Assembly: GCA_036346275.1 (NCBI GenBank)
Contig: CM070711.1
Coordinates: forward strand, 70,555,782-70,619,781
Direction: 5' to 3'
DNA from: Otatea glauca
Taxonomy: Eukaryota; Streptophyta; Magnoliopsida; Poales; Poaceae
DNA length: 64,000 nt
Shown here: positions 11,003 through 22,700 of the stretch, one piece after another
Layout of the letters: the number at the start of each line of letters is the position of its first letter
Position numbering within the stretch: position 1 is the first letter of the stretch
Program-made: the position numbers and the translations under genes
Notes under the pieces: generated by a model
What the model was told of the DNA's origin: nothing
The model's database searches: none
Seen by the model: only the letters and a program-made list of their open reading frames with translations

Positions 11003-13767
11003 TGATCAGCCTTCTCTAGGGGAGGGAGGAACCAGCTTGGTCTTGTACAGTATATACTAGGACGGGTAGCTGTGTAAAACTGTAACCTATGGTTAGGTCT
11101 GAATGTTGCGTTGTGGTCTATTTCCTGTCTGAAGTATGTATCGTTGTATTTTTCATCAAAAAATGGTTGTTTATGGTGTTTGCTAAATGGTACTAGAGTG
11201 TTTTTTGTTTATGAATACTCAATTTTTTGTTAATTAGATGTTACTTTGTGATCCACCTTGTGCTTTATCATTTTGACTTTATGAGTTTTTCTCGGTTGAA
11301 CAATAAAATAAGGGAATAATCAATTTGTTTACAGTGTCCGGAGCTGTAACATAAATGAACAAGTATAGTTTTTTTTCTCTCTATATAGTTTTTGTTTGTT
11401 GTGTTCCTTATAATTTGTTTTGTTCCTCTTGTTTTACAAATTGTCACATTATTTTGTAAATAATTTAATTTGTGTAAAACTAGTATATAATTGATATAAA
11501 TAAGCCAGGTAGAAAAGACTGATTTGTATTGGAGCATTTCTCAATGTATCACAACATATGCTAATAATTAAAGGGCAAACTAGTAGACAGAGGCATGTAT
11601 GCATCCAATATCTAAAAAATTGAGTGTTCCATATAAAATAGTACTCGAATAAAAGGAGATGAGGCAAATTGATTTCATTCATTAGATCTAGATCTAAAGG
11701 CTCAAAATTTGAGTACTATATAACAAAAAAAAAGAGAAAAATCTCCAGACACCACCTAAGTTTGTCTTTGGGTTGGTACATAGTACTACCTAGTACAAAG
11801 AGTTACCTTGCAAATCGGTTATCATATATAAATCGCATTTGCAATATAGACAGATTGCTAAGCGCTGTAAGAAAAAAAGAAGGCACAAGTAGCTTTCTCT
11901 GGGTAAGCTTTCTCCATCAACTAGGCTACTATCAGAAAAGAAATCAACTAGATTACTACAAACGATAGCCATATTGACAGCCATTCTGGCACTCAACATG
12001 ACAAAGGGCTTGGCCAAAAAAAAAAAAAAACGCTCAGAAGTCAGAAGTTCCCATTCGAAAGTCACCGTTTCTCAACAAAAAAGAGTCATTGTTTCATAAA
12101 AGCAAAAGAATCAGGAAGTTTCCCTTCGTATTAGTATTACCATCGTCGAGGCACCAATATACTATCTGCCGCACAACTATCCAGCATTTGTAGCACAGTC
12201 TATCAAACACAAATTTTCAAGGACGTGATGATAAACAGCTTAAGTAAATTGAACATCATACCGTCATGGCACAAATACATATCGACAAATGCTTTTGATT
12301 AAACTCTGTCCACATAAAACGCTCTGATAAACACAACTCTGAAAAATAGCGATCTTGGCCAGCATATAAAATTATAACTAGCAAAATTTTGCTTGTGAAT
12401 TTTTTCTAAGTATGGAAAACAACGAAATTTAAAGAAACATCAATCTGGCCTCCCTGTATATCTGGAAAAAAAAACTAATCATATACTGCCCTCTACACAT
12501 CTGTAACCTATTATTTACACAATTACACCACTATCCACTAAACAAGTTCTACTAGGTTTTATTCCCGGTGTCTGCTGAGATTCTTCCTGCTGCATGATGT
12601 CTTTGGTACTTGCCACCCACATTAAGCATTTCACAGACTATATTATTCTCTCTTCATGGTGAGTGCTTTATCAACTCCAATCTGCCGGTAAGCCATTTAC
12701 TTGAGCTTTTTCATTAAGCAATATGATGCAAACAGTGCAACTGAGCTGGGCGCTTACATGCTATTCTTGAAGCTTTTTTGTCTTCCTGTTCGGCATACCA
12801 CTCAGCATGTTTGACTTATGTTGCTACAAAATTTCAAAGAAAATAAAAAATAAAGGAGAATCCAAAGTAGTAAAGCGCATGTTGGTAAGATAAAAAAAAA
12901 AGAAATAAAAAACAGAAATTTTAAGTCAATGAAACCATAGGCTAAAGACAAGATATAGCCAAATTATATCATTTGTTCAAAGAGGAAATCAGCCTTGTGA
13001 CAACATCTGACTGGTTGATTATTCATAGCATGGTATCAATATGACTGGTTGGTTGGCTGATTGCAGACAGAAGTAAATAGTCTTCTAATAATTTCTGACT
13101 GATTGGTTGTTCACAGAAGCAGACAATCTTGTAATATTATCTCATTGGCTTTATGGATTTTATTTCGTGTATGGGTCCATGCATTGACACTTGTCAACTT
13201 CTAATTCCATAGTAAGTCTATATAATTCTATATTTGGCATGTCCATAACATGACCATAAATCCAAGTGCACAATAACATTGGTTATCAAAACAAAAAGGT
13301 ATAAAATAAGAATAGTTATGCTTTTTGTGAACAATGTGGTCACATTATTGCCGAAGCTGGTCTTAGGTTCACTGTGACCCTTTCCTTTTTTTGAAACCAA
13401 GGACATGATCTCTGTCATTAATTTCAAGGACCTTTCCTAACATATATAAGATGCAGTCTTTATGTGTTTTGTAGTCAATTTCAAAAGTCATTGTGTATAG
13501 GCTTTTCCCACTGCACTTCCTAATTTGTTTGGCATTTTTAGCCTTCTATCTAATCAGGGACTCATTTTGTCATATATGCTAACATGGAATCAAACTGTTG
13601 CAAATGCTAGCTGTTAGCAGAGGGGAAAATCACTGCCATCTTATTGAAACCTTCCTGCTCTTTTTGGGTTATAAGGCTCAAGAACAGCGTGTCATGTTGG
13701 CAAAGGTACTAATGCCCTAAGGTTATTGTTGGGTATGTCCTACAAGGAATACGGTTCACGCACTGCG
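11003..13767. other. Convergent intergenic spacer
   Basis: A+T-rich DNA between the stop of the RRM gene (+) and the stop of the inositol-kinase gene (-). Only short chance frames are present. It should contain both 3' UTRs; the part next to 13767 may include spliced 3' UTR of the minus-strand gene. I see no other gene or named repeat. Confidence 0.5.
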
Positions 13768-16700
13768 TCAATAAAAAGCAAAGAAGCTTTTGTCCACTGG
13801 TAGCAGTGTTCTATAATAGGAACAGGAATAGAGATTAACCAATCTTGCTCCTTGCAATTCGATATCCTTGCAGAAGCGGACTGCCAAAGATTGAGAAGGG
13901 GCTGGGGGAAAATCTTCAGCTGGCATTGCAAATGGACGAGTCATTTTATCAAATTTGTCTAGGGTGAGATATGATCCAACTTCCTGCAACCTCTCTGGTT
14001 CCATAATTTGCATTGTGTGGTCATCAGGTAGCAAAGCATCTTTGTCATGTCCAATCTGTATGGAGACATTTCAAGAATTGTGTGATTTGAACATCAATGC
14101 ATTCACTAAAAACAGATTCATGTTAATCATCAGAAATGTTGAAATGGAACTCTTCCATAGCTTTGAAAGGAATCAAAATCACCTCTAAGGAACTTATATC
14201 TGCACCACGACTAAATGTCATCTCTATACGGAACCTTTTTGGGTCTTCCAAAGACACCTGCAATTGTTGTCACATTGAAAAAAAGAATCATCATTGCTTC
14301 ATGTTAGATATATCTCTCATATAGTCATATGTCCTAGTTGTTCCATAAATTTGGATAGTAATTTTATGGTAGTAAAAACCTCGAAGTTATAATACATAAT
14401 CAACAATATTATTCATTTACACAATTGCCATGGAATGAATCCTAGAAGCATCACAAGCAACTACATGCACCTGATGTAGTAGTGGCATGTTCTTATCCAT
14501 TATTGCAGTCATATTCGCAGCTAGATTGTTTAGGGATGCAATGCCATCATTGAACTACTAAACTCATACAAGTAGACTGTTGATGTCATTTTCGTCCTAT
14601 CAGTGTTCAAGGGGGTTTCAGGGTTACATTTACAGAAATAGACACTTTATGTTCCCTGAAAAAAAAAGATACTTAATGACAACAACCAAATCTGAAACCG
14701 ATGTAGATGAGTCAGCAGCATTTCAATTGTTCATGATTTATGGTTTTCCTTGCATGCTGAGGACAAGTTGAGTGTCATAATCTGTTTATATCAAGAAATG
14801 AAAACTACAGTAGCTATTTACTGATAGGTTTCACAAATATTCGGTCATTTTGGTAGCAACGATACTGCCTCAAGTAGCATGCAGGAAAACAGATGCATTT
14901 ACAGCAAGTAATTGTACAACTTTTTTTTTATAAAAAAAGAGAGACAGGAATAATTGGATTGATTTGTTTTTCTTTGGTGAAGTTAGCAACAACACTACAA
15001 AAAGGCACAGGGATCCATACATAAGGCTAACAAATTTTTAATACCTCTGTATTCTCGAACATACGCAACACAATGTAACTCATGTAGTCAAGTTCCCTTG
15101 TTTTAAATAGCTGATCTAAAGCATTTTTGCAAACAAGACTCTCTTCTCCATTTAGAGACTCCTCCAAGTTGCAGTATCGAAGTACATTCATTAGAGAATG
15201 TATATGTGATTCCTGACAACAACAAAATCCTGAGTCATGCTTATGAGGGAGAAGAAAAAGTGACACCAAGGAAAATTACTCCACGATACAAATAAAACTT
15301 TTATGTAAAAAATGAACATGTTGATTATTTTTGGACGTTGTTGTATGATGTTACCACAACACAAGAAAGCACAAATCAACAAAAAAGATCTTTCAGAGAA
15401 GAAATAAAAGTTGAAGATCATTTATCATACCGATGTAAAATAGAGCCTTGTTCGAACACGTCGCTCAGGTTCCATCACATTTGCATATCTGCAATAAGAT
15501 TATTACATATCTATTGTATCATCCAAAAGTCAAAACAACTAGAATTTCTTAGTAAGTTACTTACTTTGGATCTAAGCAGTATTTGGTTTCTTTGTGGGAA
15601 TCTTGATCATTTGACTTCTCATTTGAGATAGATCTTTCAAAACCCTCATTCCTAACATCATTATAGTAACATCTCTCCTTCCGTTTTGTAGAAGATATTA
15701 TTGTTGGATCATGACATGTATTAGATTCAGCAGCAGCAGCAGTAACCTCTCGTCTGGTGTTGTGCAGGTCAATCAGAATTTTGCCCAATAATCGCCGTGC
15801 TATCTGCAGAAAAAGGACAGAAGAAACAGCATGCCTGATTATGACCAGAAAACGAAAGGGCGCAAAACAAAATAAAAAGGAAAAAAAAAAACTTGCCTTG
15901 AGTAGTAGAACTAGAAAGCCTACAGTTTTTCCACAAGATACCAAATTATCAATCTCTTTTATTTTTAACATCCTTCTTGTCTAAATGTCTTATCTTTTTT
16001 TATGGCAAATACTGCATAATCTGAATAATGAGCATACAATATGTAACCCATAGAACAATTTTCCAAGTTACTGAATTAATTTACAGGTCATCATTACCTT
16101 TGAACCAATTTTGAGTTTTTGTTTCGGATTTATTCCATATTCGTTGGGAATGACACCATCAGCTAGCAACTGAATAAAAAAGTAACATAACAAAATAGTT
16201 AGAAGTGTTGGGCTGAAAATGGGTTAAAAATATCACTGTAATGAGAAAGCATCAAAATCATGGTCCAGAATTTGACTTAAGAATGTTACACTGAATAGCG
16301 AGGATAATAGGTAGTACATAGTGTACTGCGTTCATGTAGTGTTAAATTATATAATATATACAAGAAAATGATAATCATATATCACACTTTCAATTTTATC
16401 CCAAACGTAAAAAAACCTACCAAACTACTCACGTTTGGCCACCCTCATAAACTGACATCCTCATCGTTATAACTTATTGGCTCCACTAAACTCTGTTTCA
16501 CAATTTTTATATTAGGTGATAAATTGATTGAATAAACGGATCAGTCAACAATCAACATTGTTTGGTCTGTGGAATTCCCCATGGGTGGTACAATAAGAGT
16601 TCAAGATAAAAAATCATTCTCTTGGCAGTTAGCAAAACCCTTTCTTTTCCAAACATTATGTGTTGTTCAAGCATGATGCACAACTTGGTTAAAATCAGTG

Positions 16701-19700
16701 TTAATCATTCTTAACTTGGCAAAAAAAGAGAGGTGTAGCTTGGGATAAACTCTAACACGGATTGTTGTTGGTTTAGCAAATACTGGACCTTTGAATCTTT
16801 AAATTTCTCCAATGAACGGTGGGTATTACATCTATCAAGTATCAACTCTGTTGGATATGAATACTAACAATAATAGGCCAAATGTCAAGTATTTCACCAA
16901 TATGCACAAACAGCTGCATATCTGTACACGTGTAAAGGTGCATTTTAAGAGGATACGAAACATGTTTTGGTTTACCTGTGAAACTTTGAATAGATCACTC
17001 AAACCATTAAGGTTGAGATGTGAGTTATGCAGAAGGTCATATCTGTAATATACCATGTTATTAGAAAAAGATCACAGATCAGCACAAAGATGAAGATGGT
17101 ATGCAGAAATGAAGAAATGCAAGCTTCTAACACTTGAGAGAGTTGTTAAGCAGAAGAAGCTCTGAATAGGGAAAAAATACAAAGAGGAAAGCATGCACGT
17201 AGGCAGATGCACACATGCATCTGGAAGCACAGAACAGAAAAGGCAAAACAGTGTTAGTAGGGGTGACTTCTATTCTCTTTGCAATATCTCCATTTGAATA
17301 TTGAAGTGATCCACCAGCGCAACATATATAGAGCATCAATCAAGGATAAGAAGACTTGCAGGTAAGCCTACTTCATCTTTGAGACTTTGACAGTCAGTTT
17401 TATTTATATCACTTAGAAACTTATTTTCCTATGGCCTTTTTGGTAAGGAGCGAACTAAAAGGTCTTTGTTCGAAAGGACTTTTACAGCAGGCCAGTAACT
17501 CATTATTCCTGTTTCAGTAGGTCAATTGCTGATTATGGAAATACAGACAACAAAATAAAAGATTACTTAAGTTGCCAGACACTAAAAACAGCAGGCTATG
17601 GTTTTCCTTAACACTTCCATTTAGGCCCTATTTGGATGAGTGGTAATTCCTAGAGAGGTTTTGGGATTTAGTTCAAATTTAAACTAGATCCTAAAACATT
17701 GCAATGAAATACCCCTAATCCAAACACCCCCTTAATCTTTATCTGAAAACAAAGGTAACAGCTCTTTGCATAATTTGGTTCGAACAGGAACATTGAAAGT
17801 TATATTACAGCTAGTTTTCAAGAATGATGAAAGTATACTGCAAGCTCATTATAAAAGACAACTTTGAATGGACCTGACTATCATACTATCATAATTGACA
17901 AAAATCATACAAAAGAGTATGCTATCAGCTCTTTTGTAAAGAGAAACACAAATAGACCTAAGAATCTGATGGGGATATGGTTACCTACTTGCAAGAGTCG
18001 TATATATCAGGAATTTGTGTAGTGTCAAAGCGCCTGCATCGTAGTGAAAGTTTTGACAATGATTACACTGGGCTGCATTTCCTTTATGGGGTGTTTGGAT
18101 TAGGGGTATTTCATTGGAATGTTTTAAGATCTAGTTCAAATTTGAACTAAATCCCAAAACCTCCCAAGTAATTACCACTCATCCAAACAGGGCCTTAGAG
18201 AACTTCCAAGAACTTGGCAAGAATGTTAAAAAATGGGAAGTGTACTTTTTTCTTTCGTTGTAGAGATCCCTCTCCAGCTTCTTCCAACGGGCAAACATCA
18301 GAAGGAAGCTTTCACTGCCACAAGGCAATCCAGCAGCGATGCGGTCCATGTCAATTGCTGTTTTCCCTAGTGCCTTTGCTTGATCATAAGGATGATTAGG
18401 CGAGTCACTATTTGTTGCAACCTCCTCATCTTCGTCATCAGAAAGCAGCTTCACTTGTGCAGTTATTTCTTTTGTCAACTGAGCCTGATCAGACAAGAAC
18501 AACCTATTTATCATCATTATAATGGATGTGATTATTTTAACAATTGGTTGTTTTGGAATTAAGTTTCTGCAAAAGCAACTCAACGAGGTGAACACTATAG
18601 TAATAATTTTCATAGAACCAGGAACTCATAAATTTACAATATAAAACCTGGAATTCAAGGGAAACTGAAATAAGATATCTGATGTATATACCAAATTTGT
18701 CAGAAGCTGAACGGCATTTGTAGGCACTCCAGCTCCATCAACCATCCATGGAAATTCCACTGGTTCATTACCATTTGCAACTTTTGAAGAGATAATAATA
18801 TCATGCAACCGAGCCTGCAGAGATCAAAAATTTTAGAGACACTGGTCAAAAAAATTGTTAACTATCCACAAATCAACATGGAATGCTCATTTATGATCGA
18901 AGTATATCCAAGATCATACGCACAGCAATAGTCTCACTGTGGCTTGTCTTTGCTCATTTGAATGATTTTCACAAATGGTTCCATTTCTTTCTCCAACTCT
19001 TTAGTTGAGTCCCACTTCTTTCAATTTTGAAAATCAAGCCACACTTCCTGTAAAATTGTTTACCCTAATTTCTAAGTTGACTCCATTGAATCCTTTGGTA
19101 TTCTGAGTTCTATTGGATAGTGTGAGATGCAAGTCATGGCTATTTGGTTCCCTTGGCAAACCAATTTAAAGTTTGAAACTAATATTTTCATATGCGTTGT
19201 GGTATTGGTATCTGAAGGATGTTATGAATAGCACTTGTATTCAACATGAGGCCAAAGGGCCAGTATATATACACGTACAAGAGGATATAGAAGGAAAGCC
19301 TATATAAGGCAATAACTATACAAGGCCAATAATCTCTATACAAGGCAACTAGCAATCTCGTATATAAGGTAACAAAGATACTATCTAACACCCCCCCTCA
19401 AACTCATGGTGGATCAACAACACTGAGTTTGGAGAGATAAAAGTGTCTTTGAGCTCTAGTCTGTGTCTTCGTGAAGAAATCGCTAATTGAAGCTCAAGGC
19501 ACATATTGAAGAGCCACAACTCGATCTTGTACTGTGTCCTCATGTAGGAAGCATCAACGCCAATATGCTTGGTGAGCTCATGCTTCACTGGATCTCGAGC
19601 AATGCTAATAGCTCTGATTGTCGGATAAAAGAGGAGTTGGTGTAGAAACAAACACCAAAATCCTCAAGTAGCCACCGTAGCCAAGTAACCTCTGCTTGTC

Positions 19701-22700
19701 AAAAGAGCCATCGCCGCAACTCACCTCAGACTGAACGAGAGCTGCATGCCGCTTCTTTTAGTCTTCCAAGTAATAAGAGAACCACCAAGAAAAACACAAT
19801 AAGCAGAAAGAGACCGGCGATCAGAGGGATCACTAGCCCAAGTAGCATCAGAGTATGTCTGAAGCTGGAGGGAGCTGGATCGAGGAAAGAAAAGACGGCG
19901 AGAGATAGTTCCACGAAGATATCGTAGAACACGAAGAAGATGACTATAGTGAAGTCAAAGGGAGCAGAAACGAACTGACTCAAGATATGAACTGGATAGG
20001 AAATGTCAGGACGAGTGACACCAAGGTAAACAAGACTCCCAACAAGATGACGATAGCGAGTAGGATCATCAAGAGGTTCACCATCAGTAGGTCGAAGGTG
20101 AACATTAAGCTCCATAGGAGTCTCAAGATCTGTTGATCGATGAGAGAAGCACGATCAAGAAGATCCCGAATATACTTCTCTTGGGATAGAAAGAAACCCT
20201 CGGGTGTAGAAGAGACTTCAATCCCGTAAAGTAACGAAGAGGACCTAGATCGGACATGAGAAATCGCTCATTGAGGCGTGCCTTCACAAAGGCAATATAT
20301 CGAGTATCATCGCCAAGAATGATCATGTCATCAACATAGAGAAGAAGAAGAGTCCGTCCACGGTGAAGTGTAAACAAAGAGCGCAGGATCATGAGTACTA
20401 GCGTAAAAGCCAGAAGAATGACCACGAAGAAAACGCTCAAACCAGCACGAGGGCTTGCTTGAGGCCATAAAGAGAGCGACGAAGACGACAAACCATGCCC
20501 TCAGAATGCAGAATACCCGGTGGTGGTGCATAAAAACCTCCTCACGTAGCTCACCATTAAGAAAGGCATTCTTAACATCAAGTCGAGAGATAGACCAGCG
20601 ACGAACAGACGCCATCGCAAGAAGAGTGCGAGCGGTGGTCATATGAGCCACCGAGCAAAAGTTTCGTCATAATCACGACCATGCTCTGCTGAAAACCACG
20701 TGCTACGAGACGAGCCTTGTAGCGCTCAAGAGAACCATCGAGCGAGTCTTAACCTTATAGACCCACTTACATGTAATGGGGACGGACACGTGGAGGAAGG
20801 GCACAAGATCCCACGTGCAAGCGCTCAAGGCGCAATCTCTCCGCCATCGCAGCTGCCATTCCCGATGAACAACAAAGATCACGGTAAGAAGTCGGCTCGG
20901 CAAGAACAAAGACCAAAGCAAAGCCAAGGCGCTTAGGAGGCCGAATAGACCGACGATCACGAAGAGCGAGCGAGGAGGCCCGAAGAAAGTGACTCAACGG
21001 AGAAGAAGAGACATCGAAGAATCCTCAACTCGCGGATGACGAGTGTAGTAGAGAGGATACTGAAGGAACAATGTCAAGAAAATTCGGAGGAGACACGGAA
21101 TGTGAAGACTCGTGTGGAAAGGTGGCGAAGAAGGAGACGCCAACCGTGGAGAAGGAAAAGTGGCAACAAGATGATCGTGAAAAGTAAGAAAAGAAAGTGG
21201 CTCGACAAGAGATCTTTGGAGTGGAAGAAGGACGAGGGTAGAAGGGACGAGACTCATCAAAAGTAACATCCCGAGAAATCGATTCGTTACCAACAGATCC
21301 CAACAACGATATCCCTTATGCTCAAGACTATAGCCCGTAAAAACGCACTCAACGATCGAGCGGTCACCAGTGCGTTCACGAGGTGCAAGAAGGACATAGC
21401 ACACACACCCAAATAGGCGAAGACTAGAGTAATCAGGAAGCATGCCACAAAGACGTTCCACCGGAATCCCACCCTTAAGAGCAGAAGAAGGCTGAATATT
21501 AATCAAGTAAGTGGCAGTGGAAACAGCCTCAGCCCAGAAATGAGGTGGAACAGCGGAAGCAAGTAAAAGGGCACGAGCTGTCTCAAGAAGATGACGATGC
21601 TTGCGCTCAGCCACACCATTCTGAGCATGAGCACCAGGACAGGAAAACTGAGAAAGAGTGCCCTGCGTAGCAAGAAAAGTACGAAGGGCGCCGGACAGAT
21701 ATTCCCTCGTGAGAGTGCCACAAGAACTCGAATGGGAGAGTCAAACCGAGTATACAGATCATAGTGGCAAAATTCTTATAGATGGACAAGGCCTCGCTAC
21801 GAGAAGACATAAAGTATATCCAAGTGTGCGAGAGAAATCATCTATAAAAGAATATAATATTTATGACCCTTTTGAAACAAAAGGAGCGGACCCTACACAT
21901 CGAGTGAACAAGATCAAAAGGACGCTGTATACGGACTCGCTAGAAGGATAGGGAGTTGTAGCTGTTTACCAAGCTTACAACCCGCACAATTTAAAGAGGT
22001 ATCACGCACACAGATCCTAAAAGATCACGGATTTAATTAAAGAAGACAGACGTGACCCACAAAGATGCCCTAAACGGTGATGCCATCGAGCAAACGACCC
22101 GAAGAGACGATGCAACGGAGGCGAAGCAATGAGGAGGAGAGACTAGCAGAGGCAATGGAAGGAAGACGAAGCTACCAAGCTCCCAAAGCGGCCGAGAGTC
22201 ACGCGGCGAGGGCCAATACCAACCAGAGACCCGTCCTGCGATCCCGAACACAAGAAGAGTCGAGTCAAGGATAACACGACGACCATGATCGAAGTCGCGG
22301 CGGATATAAGCCGCATGGTGAGTTTAGGAACATGAGAAAGCAGCAGGAACATGAAAAGAGGAAGACAAAAGAGTGCCTCGCCCCGCAGCAGAAAGAGGGT
22401 ACCATCTGCGATGCATGCGATGATAGGAGCGACAAGAGGACTAATGGAGTGGAGACTCGTTGGATCGGATGTCATATGAAAAGAAGCTCCAGAGTCAAGA
22501 ATCCATGATGTGATACGATGAGGAGGAAGATGGTCTCTCATTGGAAGACCGAGTAGCGAGCGCAGAACTCGACGGTGCGAAGTAGCCATGCGACGTAGTA
22601 GCATCGTAATCTCTGAGCGGGTCGAACCGCAGGCTTTGTTGAGGAGAGGCACCAAGAAGTCCAGTGCCCTTAGGAGGACGCCACCGCGACGAGCAAGATC

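Noticed and set aside
13955..15984. Short plus-strand frames near the 3' part of the kinase gene
   Set aside because: They overlap confirmed minus-strand exons and introns and show no domain or codon pattern.
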